Shown here piece after piece: positions 25,101-36,400 of a stretch of DNA of 64,000 nucleotides. The notes beneath the pieces are model-generated. The model ran no database searches. It worked only from the letters and a program-made list of their open reading frames with translations, and was not told the origin of the DNA. Source of the stretch: Cliona cf. orientalis (taxonomy: Eukaryota > Porifera > Demospongiae > Clionaida > Clionaidae); the NCBI GenBank assembly GCA_963930775.1, contig OZ005694.1, positions 3,782,001 to 3,846,000 on the forward strand, written 5' to 3'. Made by a program: the position numbers and the translations under genes. Numbering within the stretch: position 1 is the first letter of the stretch; each line of letters opens with the position of its first letter.

Positions 25101-26798
25101 TACTTGCAATTAAAACCCGACCTACGGTATATAATTTTGTTCAGGTCATTAAATCTAAGAAACCAGAACTCTTCTCCTCGACATGGTGGTGATCCGGTCT
25201 ATTCAGAAGAAGCTTGCCAAAAGAACCGAGAATATCTTGGCACTCTTGACTCGATGCAAGTATGATACTCTAATTAAGTGCTATAAGAAAATTAATTAAG
25301 TATGCTGATATTATTGTTTTGTGATACTAAGCGAAGACATAGTAGGAATGTACGATATTCATGGTCCCCCATAATTACTATAGAAACTACTTACTCAGGG
25401 TTCTACTGTAGCGTTGTGAAAAATAGCTCATGCATGGATACTGATGTAGCTGTTAATGTGTGTTGTGTGCCTTGTAAGAATGAAAGGTCTAGAGAGCCCA
25501 ATAGCTATGGGAAATCAAAATGCACGGTTTCATAGTAGATATTCTGCCTAGATATCCATGTATCAGTATTCCATTTGGATTACCTGGTATTATTAATCAA
25601 CCCTTTCCCTCTTTGTGCATGTTAGCATTGGGGGAGGGTGCTTATATGCGGGATCCTTACATTTTCGTATGACGACCATTACCGACCATCGAATACCACG
25701 TGGGTGCATGAATTTCTCTGGCTGTTTGATGCAAGGGGTGGTCACATATATACCTGCTGTACTGACACCCACAACCGGGATCAAAATTTGATTGGGCTCA
25801 TTTTTGGACCTTGATTGCTCGATCACATGTACTACTAAAGAGCCGGCCTTGACCCTTGATTGCCAACCGGGGTGGGCGGGGTGTGGGTGGAGTCAAACCC
25901 ATCTTGACCTTGATTGAGTATAGTCAAAACGGACATCTTGATCACTTGATCATCTCACTTTGATCCCGGTTGCGGGTGTCAGTACAGCAGGTGTATATGT
26001 GCATGTGCATGACCATGCACCCCTTGTTGATGGGCATACTATGACACAAATAGCTAGTTTGCTAGCTGTAGCTACAGTTTTTATTGGCTTATGGCTCTAA
26101 TATTTTCATTTTACAGTCAGGGAGGGGGGGGGGGGGGGGGCTAATGCACGAAGATAAAACTACCTATGCAGGAACTTGAGCTAAAATTGCAAGAGGGGCG
26201 TAATTGTGGGATTCTATGGTACTATGAAAGTTTAATTACAGCGCCCTCCAATGTTAGCGCCACTTGGCATTGGATAGTATTATTATCGTTCTAATTGTAG
26301 CGCAAAGTACAGTCAGAGATATGAGAACTGCATGGCACCTTAAGTAATTTTTAAACATTCTAATGGAGCACCAAGTGCGGTTCTGAATTATTTTTTTGGC
26401 ACTGTAATTAGAACTTTTACGGTATATTATGCATTCCACCCTGCATGTGCAGGTGCTGTCCTTGCTTGAACAAATGGGACTGAAAAAACTCCAGGAGAAC
26501 TTTATGGCTGAGAGAGTGACTGGTGAAATACTCTTGGAATGTGATGATGAAGTGCTATATCAAGAATTAAAGGTAACCAACAATAGCAAATCTAAAGGCG
26601 GATGGCCCGCTGTGTTGGATCATGGGTTTTCACTGTGAAGATAATTATAGACGTTTAATTGCTGGTACCTCCCTCTCTACATAGATATCATCAAAGATCC
26701 ACCGTGTACGCTTGATGAAGGTCATATCTGGTAGACATTCAGCAGAGAGCATCCTTAAAGGAGAGGATCCCTATGTCTACACCTCACCTGTACCTTAA
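13166..26798 (+). CDS. CABIT gene B: intron-rich GAREM-like CABIT + coiled coil + SAM scaffold
   Basis: Seventeen coding exons join in frame to 811 residues: 13166-13349, 13630-13776, 13931-13987, 14344-14447, 16093-16149, 17391-17558, 17908-18015, 18422-18644, 18732-18889, 21417-21515, 22392-22569, 22746-23035, 23089-23281, 23987-24107, 25145-25259, 26453-26572 and 26685-26798. The N-terminus (MNEDHPSEEYEEIELDP) has an ideal Src-type SH2 ligand, YEEI. Proline motifs follow (KRPPPLPPPNK, GPPLPNPNKG, APPLPPKP). CABIT spans about 205-395 (LPLHVRVCKGFYG, FNIHFIKKSQVVKIQDG, LPESCA). A helical region follows (about 590-660), then SAM (about 735-805, GEILLECDDEVLYQELK). CABIT is split by at least three introns. 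The exon before SAM ends YLGTLDSMQ, matching YLKSLDTMK in gene A at the same phase-0 intron. The start is the first Met of the exon; an upstream exon is possible. Adaptor function is inferred. Confidence 0.85.
14495..15022. mobile_element. 528-bp MITE with perfect 26-bp TIRs (TACCGT family 1)
   Basis: The ends TACCGTACCCTCGCGAAAGA... (14495-14520) and their exact inverse (14997-15022) flank an interior without genes. If the two outermost bases at each end are host, TATTA is a 5-bp target duplication. The internal motif GGGCCGATATTC occurs near both ends. A degraded copy is at about 49983-50528. It sits in an intron of CABIT gene B. The perfect TIRs point to recent insertion. Confidence 0.9.
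18045..18204. mobile_element. 160-bp MITE, TACCGT family 2, copy 1
   Basis: Ends are TACCGCAGTGTCCCGTGGG and ...GGGATACTACGGTA. The interior has repeated motifs GCGCCCATG and GTATCCTGGGTAAGCGCCCA. Copies occur at 37705-37879 and 52144-52315. It lies in an intron of CABIT gene B. Confidence 0.8.
20313..20705. repeat. Large inverted repeat, arms ~120 bp, in a gene B intron
   Basis: The left arm (about 20313-20425, containing ACAATACAATACTATAGTGT and TTTTCATAAGATTAAGTGCA) is mirrored in the right arm (about 20588-20705). Arms are nearly identical, with about 160 unrelated bases between. No coding capacity. It is probably a MITE or an inverted duplication; its termini are not clear enough to assign a family. 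Confidence 0.75.
22082..22150. repeat. Partial inverted copy of hairpin repeat family H
   Basis: CCTAGCAACAATGCCCATAA and ACTGCTGCCTAGCAACAACC are the reverse complement of the segment that precedes the hairpin at 11520-11580. The hairpin itself is absent here. Confidence 0.65.
23368..23770. repeat. Dispersed repeat shared, inverted, with 44730-44950
   Basis: CCAGGGGCGTGGTGCTGTGC, then ATGATGTAATTGAT, GCAGAGACTTAGACAAATAG and CATGAGATA, read as the reverse complement of sequence inside the 44604-45046 element (CAGTGCCACGCCCCTGGACG, CATGCTATTTGTCC). GGCCGCACTGCCACAATGTT near 23730 matches the left part of the same unit. A degenerate second copy in a gene B intron. Confidence 0.6.
24921..25129. 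mobile_element. 209-bp MITE with TACCGTAGG termini (TACCGT family 3)
   Basis: The left end TACCGTAGGACGGGTTTTAA and the right end TTAAAACCCGACCTACGGTA are inverted copies with one or two differences. The interior repeats AATTGCG-like words in both orientations (TTTAATAATTGCG, CAATTCGCAATTAATA). It lies 15 bases before an exon of CABIT gene B. Confidence 0.85.
25608..26120. repeat. Dispersed repeat, interrupted by a nested MITE; second copy at ~43490-43715
   Basis: The flanks 25615-25735 (CATTTTCGTATGACGACCAT, TTTCTCTGGCTGTTTGATG) and 26035-26110 (CTATGACACAAATAGCTAGT) match, in the same order, one continuous copy at 43490-43715 inside the Death-ankyrin gene. The uninterrupted copy shows that 25752-25992 was inserted later. 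Confidence 0.72.
25752..25992. mobile_element. 241-bp nested MITE with ~33-bp TIRs
   Basis: The left TIR ACCTGCTGTACTGACACCCA continues to CCGGGATCAAA. The right end is its inverse (TTTGATCCCGGTTGCGGGTG, then TCAGTACAGCAGGT) with about two mismatches. TATAT-like bases flank both sides. The interior repeats TTGATC-containing words (GACCTTGATTG). It is inserted in an older dispersed repeat. Confidence 0.85.
26219..26424. mobile_element. 206-bp MITE, TACCGT-like termini (family 4)
   Basis: The left end GGTACTATGAAAGTTTAATT, then ACAGCGCC, is an imperfect inverse of the right end, GGCACTGTAATTAGAACTTT then TACGGTA. A second inverted pair lies inside (GTTAGCGCCACTTGGCATTG against CCAAGTGCGG). The right end lies 28 bases before the first SAM-encoding exon of CABIT gene B, so its boundary contributes to that intron's acceptor region. 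A run of about 18 G precedes the element at 26126-26143. Confidence 0.65.
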
Positions 26799-26998
26799 AT
26801 TATTCACAAAAATCATTTTTTTTATATTTCATGAACTGTATTATCAGAGAGAATATTGTACTCTGTAATTTTTAGATTGACATGATCACGTGCATAGTAT
26901 GTGACTAAATTGTGTTGATGCAGTAGAGAATGCACTATAATTCGTTTCAATCCTAACCTTAACTTACTACCCACAATAATAGTTGAAATTATACGACA

Positions 26999-27608
26999 AT
27001 GTCATATCTGCAACAGTTGTACCAGTCGTACAGGTTAAAAATGCTGCTGGTTGCTTTTTTCCTGGGAGCTGGAGCAACAATTATTGTGCCTGTTGGGGTG
27101 CGTATAGATAATTAGATCCTACTTGTATCAAATACAGTGATCTGAAAACTTCAGTATGTATCCTTTAAAAAAAACTTGTACACCCCATAAAAAATCTTGT
27201 AATAAGCTCCATAAAAAACCTGGTAAATTTTGTTTGCCTATGGCTAGTTTATTGCTAGGCAGTTGTACAAAGCTGTTGGCATATTATGGGCATTGTTGCT
27301 AGAATCTAAAGTAGTTAGACACCGTTTAGTTGGTTTCTACATGATTTAGAAGACCTCGGGGCTCTGTAGAACCCTTGCTTTGCTCGGGATTCTACATACA
27401 GCCCTTCGGTCTTCTAAATCATGTAGAAACCTCCTAAACAGTGTCTAACTATTATCTAAGCCACTATGATGTCATTGATATGGTATCCATGTATATATCC
27501 ATTACATATTCTTCCTACAAAGGTACAGTGTATGGTGCACCTGATAGTATTAATAATTTTTAGGTGGATGTGTACTTGAATTTCTTTGGTGATCCCCCAT
27601 TTGTGTAG
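26999..27608 (+). CDS. Possible 47-residue single-pass membrane peptide, two exons
   Basis: Exons 26999-27097 and 27564-27608 join at a phase-0 GT-AG intron. The product has a short N-terminal segment (MSYLQQLYQSYRLK), one hydrophobic helix (MLLVAFFLGAGATIIVPVG) and a short tail ending GDPPFV. The GAGA helix with a basic N-terminus is typical of tiny inner-mitochondrial-membrane assembly proteins. The N-terminal half is faintly reminiscent of UQCC3/CBP4-type factors, but this is too weak to assign. The intron hosts a copy of hairpin family H. An AATAAA follows at 27741. Without the intron the frame would end after six more codons. It could also be a chance frame; only the intron signals, the hydrophobic segment and the poly(A) signal support it. 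Confidence 0.4.
27303..27456. repeat. Hairpin repeat family H, copy 3
   Basis: Same hairpin as 11582-11732 (GGTTTCTACATGATTTAGAA, TTTGCTCGGGATTCTACA, CTAAACAGTGTCTAACTATT). Here it also carries the longer upstream part (from about 27111, GATCCTACTTGTATCAAATA), matching 11392-11580. Confidence 0.8.
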
Positions 27609-27740
27609 CCATTTCCAGTACTTATCTCTATCCTGTACATCTCCCTCATGGGTAATTATGCAATAATTACTAAGGGATGAAAGTCCTGTAGTCTAGTCAC
27701 AAGAAAATATTCTCCCATGGTACTTTGTTATCGGTTCCTA

Positions 27741-27746
27741 AATAAA
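27741..27746 (+). terminator. Candidate poly(A) signal of the 47-residue gene
   Basis: An AATAAA hexamer lies 133 bases after the proposed stop codon at 27606-27608. Confidence 0.4.
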
Positions 27747-28295
27747 TATTAAGCCTTATCTAATTAGTGTACTATTTGTACGTTCTCCATTATGTCAATG
27801 TATTCAATCATGTGATCTCATACTTTCTACATGCACTCCACTATTAAATGGACATGACTATGCAATATTATATAATTAATTTTTTCTTGGAACTTCAGGA
27901 TGACGCCATACACATAATACAGTATGTGGGTGCTTGTTTTTAATTAAATGTTTATGCTATGTCTTATACAAACTTTCACTGGCCACTAATAACTGATGAT
28001 TCCATGTGGACACAAAAATGTTGCACTATCACAGAACTAACAGGCAGCACATTTATCATTGATAAAACATAAACACTAGTCCATTTTCTTTATTTTCATA
28101 GCACTTTTAGCATACTGGTAATTCCAACGTATAATCACTTGACGGCTTAGGTCAGTTCATTGGTACTGATCGAATGCTGTATTTGACAAGAACGATCTGA
28201 ACTGGTTGGTGTGCAATTTTCAGTATACACTCGTCGTTGTTTAAGCTGCAGACATATCTCAAGTCATCCTCACTTTGAACTGAATATCAAGCATC

Positions 28296-31200
28296 ATGGA
28301 GGAAAGAGTAAGAGCACGAGCAAGAGATGATTCCTACCATCACCAAGGGCTTCATGCTGAAAATCTGAGTGACAATATGCGGGCAAGAACTCTTGAGAGA
28401 CCTTCTCGTATAAGAGCCCAAAAAAGGGGTATGTGAAGTCATATTAATGTACCTTGTATGTTAATGTTGTTCGTATGACAAATTCCACTGACCGCATGGA
28501 AAGTGGTTGGGTTTTTGGTGGGTGTACAGGGTCCCAATACTGTAATTGTAATTAATTTTCCTTTAATAACTACAGGGGGGGCAAGATATGCCCTCCTCAG
28601 CCCGCACGATTGAGGAGCTCAGCCCCCCAATTTGAAGTGCGATAATCAGAAGTTTGACATTAACATATAACCATTATTCATGACCTGATCTTTATCGCAA
28701 CCTATGAAGCTCCCCCTTTAATTATCATGATGATTAACTGTTACCAGTGTGAATTAAGGCTTGGAGGTTAATTATTTTTGAGGCTATTATTGGGCCTCTA
28801 AAATGAGATGCCACCTGGGGGACCCTGTACTAACAGGGACGGAGAAAGGTAGCTAATAATTGAATGGGGCAGGAGGGATAAGGGAAATTGAGAGCTTCCT
28901 TCACTCGAGAACAGAGCAGCTTTTTTGGAATAGCGTACGAGGCAAGTACTGAGTCTGCGCATGCGTGAACCCTGGTACACCCTACTTGCGCGCACCATAC
29001 TCCACCATTAACTTGGTTTAGCTAATTGTCATAAAACCTCATCTAAATATATATTATGTGCCTGTTAAGAGTAATAGTCTGTGTAGACAATAGACCTGCT
29101 ACATGTTATTTTCCACTTCAGATATTGAAGCTTCTCCACCACTACCACCATCAAGATCGGCCTCAATCCGTCCTGAGGCATCACCTCCAGCTGGTAACCC
29201 ACCTCGCCCTCCACGCCCACGTCCACAACCCAGGCAGACACCCAGAAATGATACCACTGCTGATACTTTTACCACTAATCAAGGCAATGAATCATCTACT
29301 ACAGTAGCTGCTCTCAGACAAGCAGTGTTTGGGGAGAAAAGAAGCGCTCATCCACCTGCAGTGCTGCAAAAGTCAATAACCAAGGCAGTTCCAAGGAAAC
29401 AAGAACAAGTGACTGATCCTAGTGCTGAAATTAAGGAAAAAGTATCTGTTTTAAAGCTTGCTGCAGTTCTAGAAGCTACCAAGCGTAGTAGTAGCATGGA
29501 AAATTCTGTGATTGAATCAACAGTCAAAAAAGAACCAACACCAGCTGATAGCAGGGAACATCACCTTCAGGGGAGATCCTCTTATCAGTCAACAGCACCA
29601 ACAACTATAGCCAGACAAACACAGTCAAGAAATGTCAACAAACTGTCAACCTTAAATCAACAATCTGAAGGTAGTATGCATCCATCAGGAGCACCATATG
29701 AGGTGCCCCAACAAGGCAGCAAGCATCAGCCATCTAGTGTGAGTGCCAGCAAAGTGCACACAAGCAACACTAGCAGTGAAAGGGATAGGATGATACAAAT
29801 TCAACCACAAAATCAAATTCAGTCTTCGTTATCTACCTCTTTACAAGCTGCATTAGCAAAGCGAACACTCAATAGAGAACAAGGTGCAACTTCCAACGAG
29901 GAAACACAGCTTAGCTCACTAGTTAATAATCCTCCTCAACAAGCAGAGTCTACTCTTCTTGAAAGGATTAGACAGCGAAAAGCAGCAAGAACTAATGTAA
30001 GTGTCCCAGTGGATGATAGCTCATGTGGAATATCACAGGATCCCACTAGTAGGGGCCCAGAATCCACACAAAACACTTCCTCTAATCAGACGGCAAACTC
30101 AAATAGAGCCATTAAAGATCAGATCAATATTAAACCTCCCTTACCAGACCCTTCAACAGGAAATAGCGGTAGAGGTAGCCATAAGAGTAGTCTACGCAGA
30201 TCCTCTTCAAACGTTTCTGCTAATAGAATCGGTGGTGAAAGTCCTCATGATGCTGGTCATAAACAAAATAGGCAATTACACCGCTCGCCTACTAGTGTTG
30301 CACAGTTATTGAAAGATACAAACACATCTGACAGAGCTGATAGTCATATACATGAAGGTCTTCAGAGAACACCATCCAGTTGTTCTAGACGCTCAGATGA
30401 CGAAAGTATTCCACAGTTGCCACCAAGATCTTCAGATGCTGATCTTAAAGGTATGAATCAGACACAACGCCAATTCACGGGGAAGCAAGTTTTGCCCAAG
30501 AGAAATAGCAGTGATACCGATTTATCAATTACACCAGCTAAAAGAATAAGTGAAGATTTAAATTTCAATGGTAGTAGTAGTAGTTACGCTGAGGGTAGTA
30601 TGGTTTTTGCTGACTTCATTTCAAAATGCTCAGGAGCACTACCTCTGGCAGTAAGCATTCAAAATACGGAGTCAGTTTCAAGTCAGCGTTTGGTTGCTAC
30701 AAGACAGTGCAGTAATTTCAACATCCATTTCATCAAGCATTCAAAGGTGGTGATTATTCATGATCACTATGGAGGAGAATGCTTCTCAGTGCCACTGAAT
30801 TCAAGTGTAAAATTTGGGTTAATATATGATCAGCCATCAGATAGCAACACTGACCATACCACTTACTTTGAGACCGCTGGTGAAGTCATGAATCTCAAGC
30901 AACTGCCGTACATAATTTGTGCTACAAAGCAATACGATGGAGGAGCACTAGAAAAATCAGTAGCAGCTGGTGAAATACTGTTCGTACGTGGCATTAAAAG
31001 AGCGAAGGCAATAGGAAGGGGAAAGTGTCTCAAAGTAAATTCGATTGATGGTGATGAAAAGCTTCTTGGTTCACGGTGCTGTGGAGGATTCACAACAGCA
31101 CCACATGAGTGCCAATTGAATCTACTGGTAATGATGCAGCATTCTATTCCTTTGCCACAGCAAGCAATGCTCTTCAGCAATACAGAAATTTTGTCATATC

Positions 31201-32777
31201 TGCCACAAAATATGATTGACAATCCAGTAACACTTGATAGGATTCAAGGTGAAACTTCAGCCATCATGACTCCTAGGGATGTTGATGAAGTTGAATCATG
31301 GATGTATGATGTATCAACCGAGATGAAGCTCTGGGTAAAGAAGGTACCACTAAGCGCAGAGGAGCAGGAAGATCTGAATGCTGAGACAAATGTCTTTTAT
31401 ACAACATTTGACCCACTTTACACTCAACACTATGCTGAAAAATTAGATGACAACGGGATAGCCCTGCAACATGTTTTAACCGTGAATGTAATGCCAGGAA
31501 AGGAAAAAGAAGGAGTGCATCTCTACCTACCTAGCACAAACATATCAGCAGAAACAAGCCGCTTGCTAGCAGATATCAACGCTGACTTGTGCAGGGGAAG
31601 GACAGGCATTCTAGATAATCCAGACGAGACTATGACTGATGAGACTGAACGCAATGCAACTTATGCATTACATATTACTGAACAAAGGTCAACGAAAGCT
31701 AGCAAACGTTCAGCAGATAAGCTGGAGGTAATTAGCATTGCCTCTGCAAACACTGAACACAGTGAAGGATCAAGCTACATCCCACCTACAGAAGATTCGG
31801 ATCCTGAGCAGGAATTTGATGACAATGATCATGAGCCTGAAGAAGCGTATGAAGAAGTGATGTCAGGAACAGTAAATACTCAAGAAGACTCAAGTGATCC
31901 TGAGCCTACAAGACAAAGAAAGCTTGTAGATATGTTCAAATCTGTCAAACAATCACTCACAAAGACTTCCAAGGTAATGGCAGATACTAATGTGACCAGT
32001 GAGAGAGCATCTTCCTCACCTGAACCTGAAGATTATGACCGAATCTCATTCACCGAAGATATCCCTGCAGATGAAGGTAATATGAGTGGACCACCACCAC
32101 TTCCTGATACGAATCAGATTATGGGCAGAAAACCACCACAGATGGCACCTCCACCTCCACCCTTTCAACAGACAGCCACTACATCAATTGCATTACAGAG
32201 GCTCATGGCTGCAGCTAAGATATCATCTGCAAGTGTTAATGAAAGTGAGCAGGACGAAGACCAGGAAGAATATCAGCCAGTAAGAGCAGATGATGAAATG
32301 TTTGAAGATGAGGAGAGTGGATATTCCGATGTCAGAAGCCTTGACTTAGACATACCATCCCTTATAGCAGCAAAGAAAACATCCATAGAAACTATGCTTG
32401 GCAAGAGAAAGCCCCCACTTCCCCTACCATCAAAGGAGGAAAGTCCAGAACCAGTATCTCGTAAACACACGCTGTCCAGTCAGACACCAGATAGAGCAGA
32501 ATCGGCAGCACAGAATATACAGCAGAGTAGCTCAAGACATTCATCAAGTGGTGGATCTACAGAAGGGGATTATTTGAAGTTACGCAGTCTCTACTCTGGG
32601 CTACAGACACAAGTGTCTCAGTTGATGGATGAGGTGAGTCTCATGAAGACAAGCATTGAACAGCTGTCGCAAATGGTTGACGAGTTAATACAAGCAAAAG
32701 ACAACAAACAAGATTCAGTGCATCCCTCAAAGACCAAAACTCTACCGCGTAGGAAAAAGTCGATAAAGGTCAAATAG
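28296..32777 (+). CDS. CABIT gene C: 1262-residue CABIT/coiled-coil scaffold without SAM
   Basis: Two coding exons, 28296-28428 and 29122-32777, join in frame (phase 1). Residues 1-540 are disordered, rich in Ser, Gln and Pro (ASPPLPPSRSAS, NPPRPPRPRPQPRQ). CABIT spans about 545-735: VFADFISKCSGALPLAVSIQ, FNIHFIKHSKVVIIHDH, VPLNSSVKFGLIYD, GEILFVRGIKR, LGSRCCGGFTTAP. A further block resembling genes B and D runs to about 800 (NPVTLDRI, SAIMTP, MYDVSTEMKLW). An acidic region with tyrosines follows (AYEEVMSG, DYDRISF, EYQPVRAD, GDYLKLRS), then SGPPPLPDTNQ and MAPPPPPF. Near the C-terminus a heptad helix runs from LQTQVSQLMDEV to MVDELIQ, and the chain ends in a basic tail (LPRRKKSIKVK). There is no SAM. 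The 3.6-kb exon holds all domains. A scaffold role in tyrosine-kinase signalling is inference. Confidence 0.87.
28524..28830. repeat. Possible MITE in the first intron of CABIT gene C
   Basis: GTACAGGGTCCC at 28524-28535 is exactly inverted at 28819-28830. The interior is non-coding, with a G/C-rich stretch (CTCAGCCCGCACG). Twelve exact inverted bases 307 bp apart suggest, but do not prove, a small DNA element. Confidence 0.45.
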
Positions 32778-32848
32778 CTAATGTAGTGACAGCAATGTAT
32801 ATTAAACTGTAGCATTAATTATAAGCTGTACTTTTCTTCTGCATTATG

Positions 32849-32854
32849 AATAAA
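32849..32854 (+). terminator. Poly(A) signal of CABIT gene C
   Basis: Canonical AATAAA, 72 bases after the stop codon ending at 32777. Confidence 0.65.
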
Positions 32855-33118
32855 CAATCATAGTTGATCTAGATATAATACTAATAATATTATTATTATA
32901 TTCTCACATAATAATAATAATATTATAGCTGTGTAGTTTTTACATCTGTATAATAATAGATTGAGGAAAGTGTTCAGTGGAGGAATTTCAATCAAGTTTG
33001 TCTCTACAGGAGCAAAATAATTGCATCTACTGGATATTGAAAATGCATACATACTATGCATAACTCGGTGAAGGGAGAAGGTTGGGCTAAGGAATGTAAA
33101 TATTGAATGCATTCAATC

Positions 33119-33314
33119 AATGGTAATCAACTTTGATCATAGCATAGACAATATCATATAATATTATTACAAACAACAACATTAATTTCGACCTCATGGG
33201 TCTTCATCAGTTTTTATCACCAGCTGATGAAGACCCTTGAGGTCGAAATGTTCTGTTGTTTATAATAATAATAATATGACATTGTCTATGCTATGATCAA
33301 AATTGATTACCATT
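33119..33314. repeat. 196-bp foldback element between convergent genes
   Basis: Arms beginning AATGGTAATCAACTTTGATC are inverted copies down to a small centre (GGGTCTTCATCAG against CTGATGAAGACCC). Differences are mainly in the AT-rich repeats of the arms. It sits between the 3' ends of CABIT gene C and the beta-helix gene. Confidence 0.85.
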
Positions 33315-33457
33315 AAACCACGTAGCAATGAATTTATACAGTATTGATTGCAATGATTATTAGGTTTAAGTTAGAGAAAGAGTGCATTAGCAGCGCGTAG
33401 AATATACAGACAATTCAATATGCAATAATGCTGCAGGTCACTGAGGGAGGAGTATAG

Positions 33458-36400
33458 CTAATAGAATTTAATAACTGTTGTTGTACTATCCCTTGGAAGA
33501 TCTATGAGGGGGTCCAGCTCAGGGTCTTCTATCCGTTCATGAGTGATCTCTTCACATATTGTCTCCCGTTTATGCCACCAGTTAGTGTTGAAACAGGGCT
33601 TAATCAAAGACCATACAATAATGACACAAAACTGAACAAACGCAAACCAAATTGACACTTCCAGCAATAATGTCTTTGATTTGATATCTTCCCATTTGTA
33701 TAGCACTCCAGTACTTACAACAATCAAGTTCATTAAGGTAATACTTTCAGAAACTCTCACATTCCTTTTCCTGTAGATGCTTATTATTGACATAAAGGAA
33801 AGGAGGAAAGCTATTGTCACAGATAAGAGTAACACGTTGAATTCTGGATATGTTGTTGAAGTAACTGTCAAAATTATCAAAAGAACTCCTCTAACAAGAA
33901 GCATTGTTCCGAACCAGTATTGGTGCTTATATTTCAATGGCGATAAGTAGGCATCATAGACAGGAGCAAGCTTGTTGATCCACTTGAGTGGCCTTAGATG
34001 AGACACTCTCCTCAAAGGCTGTATGAATAGAAGCAAGAGTGTGTAGGGAAGCCACAAGAATAAAAAAGTAGCAATGGCTGCTATGAAAAGGTAAATATGA
34101 GGGTGCTGGCAATGGCGTAGATTTCCATCAAGGTACCACACAGCGTAGGAGGTGTTCTGTGGGTACTGTGCTATCACTGCAACTGAGGTGGCATCCATTA
34201 TTGTATGAAGGAGCTTTATATAAGATAGCAGAAATAGCGTGGCTAGAAGAGGAACAGCTCTGCTACCAATGAGGTTAGTGAGGCGAGAGGAGTAGCGGCA
34301 AGCAACAATGATGATACCAGCAATTGCCCAAATATAGAAAGGGAAAAGAAATTGTAACCACATCTTCCAATATGCATTCAATCCAATAAAGAAGCAAGTT
34401 TCAATTCCAAAGTCCAAGTTGAGCCATGCTATAAAAACTTGAAGAAATAACAGCCGAAAATTCTCTTGTAATTCTGAGGGGAAAAGTATTGCTTTGAAGG
34501 CCCACATTATGTTAGAATAAAATATAAGCCCATTAATGAGTCCTTGAGTAACAGTGAGATTGATTGCAAGGATAAAGAACACAAGAAAGAAACCAGCAGT
34601 AACAAAGGCAATTACAAGTGATAGATTATGGTTATTCCTGGGACATTCTATGCACCGAGAAGATCCAATTGCCAGACTAAAGTTATCCATGCAGGAACCA
34701 CACAGGATACCAGTTCGATTAGAGGCACACTGCTTGCTGGGATCATCTCCAATGTTGACTGTCTTGTTACCTGACTTGCAGTAGTTTGCAGGACAGAAAC
34801 GATTGTAAATTATACCATTGCTTTGATTCTCACTGAAAGTTGCATTCACCCATACAGAAGTGGTCCATTGAAGGAAACCACTTTTGTTTTGTATCCAGCA
34901 ATTGAAATCATTATCAGTCAAAATAGCATAGCAGGTACAGTTAGTTGAGTCATCCTTTAATGTTAATCCTAGAGGGCAGTCTGGAAGTAGTGTGATATTA
35001 ATGAAAACAGGAGTTGTTAAGAGGTCTTCACTGATGCAACCTAACTGGACATGTGACGTATAATCAGATATATCACGATGGATGTTACTTTTGTATTGTG
35101 CAAAATTACTATCTCTTCTAGCGCTGTAAGCAGACAATGGTAAAACTGATGTCTGTAGCTGTAATAATTCTTTGCTTTCTTTTGTATAAACTGTATACTT
35201 TAAAGAAGTACACATTTCATTGCTGCTCACCAATTGATGGTTCTGTGATCGTTTTAGATGTGATGTTGGATAATTAAGGCTAGAATAGACACTACCAGTT
35301 GTTGTTCCAAAGTTATAGCCTACTACATGAACAGATATTGTGAATGTTTCACCACGATATATAGTGACACTGGGGAATATCAGTGAAAAATTAGCACACT
35401 GTGGTCTACCGTTTGAATCACAAAGACACACACGCCAAGGAAAAGAAGAGATTGATGACAATGTCTGATTCAGAGCTGGTTTAAAGGAGAAGTTAATGTG
35501 CTCATAGGATTCACTTTGATGCAAGCAATATGGTTTTCCCCGTTCATTGTCCAATAGTATATGCATTTTATCGCATTTACTACTTCGTATACTTGATCCA
35601 TAGATGTGATGACCCACACTGCGGTTTGCAGAGTTTTCTATGAAAGATATCTCAGCAGAATAATCATTTACACTGAATATACATGGTGCTGCAGTCTGCA
35701 GCCCAGAATATATAGCTCCTCCAACATCGATTGCTCTGTTAGTCACAAACTCAATACTGGACTGAAACCTTGCTTCAATTGCAAATGATGATGGAATGAT
35801 ATAGAGAGCACCTCCTTGTAAAGCAAAGTTATCGCTAAAAAGTAATTTGGTAGAGTTATCTACTGTTACAGTGCTGGCTGAGTGGTTAGCTGCTTTTATG
35901 TATATAGCACCGCCCTCAAGTTGAGCACTATTTTTTGCAAATTGCACAATACAATGAGTATTAATATACAAGAATCCATAATAGAAGTATATAGCTCCTC
36001 CTTGTGTAGCTGTGTTGTTATAAAAAAGAATATTAGCGAATCTGTCCACGTGAATTATAGAGCTGTATAAGTAAAGAGCTCCACCTCTCGGTGCATAGCT
36101 GTGGCTGATGATCACTCTTGCATTATTTTTAATATTCAATGCTCCATAAACCAGCTGAATTGCGCCTCCCTGATCATATGCACTACTATCACGTAATGTC
36201 ACACTTGCATTTGTGTCGATATTCAATAATCCATTGTAAAGCCAGATTGTACCACCATTGTAACGAGGTGCAGAATTGTGGGCAAATACAACAGTTGAAT
36301 TGACACTAATATTCATAGTTGCATCTTGTAGCCATACTGCTCCTCCTGACCAGTGAGCTATGTTTTGCAGAAACACTACATTAGCTTTGGCACCAACATT

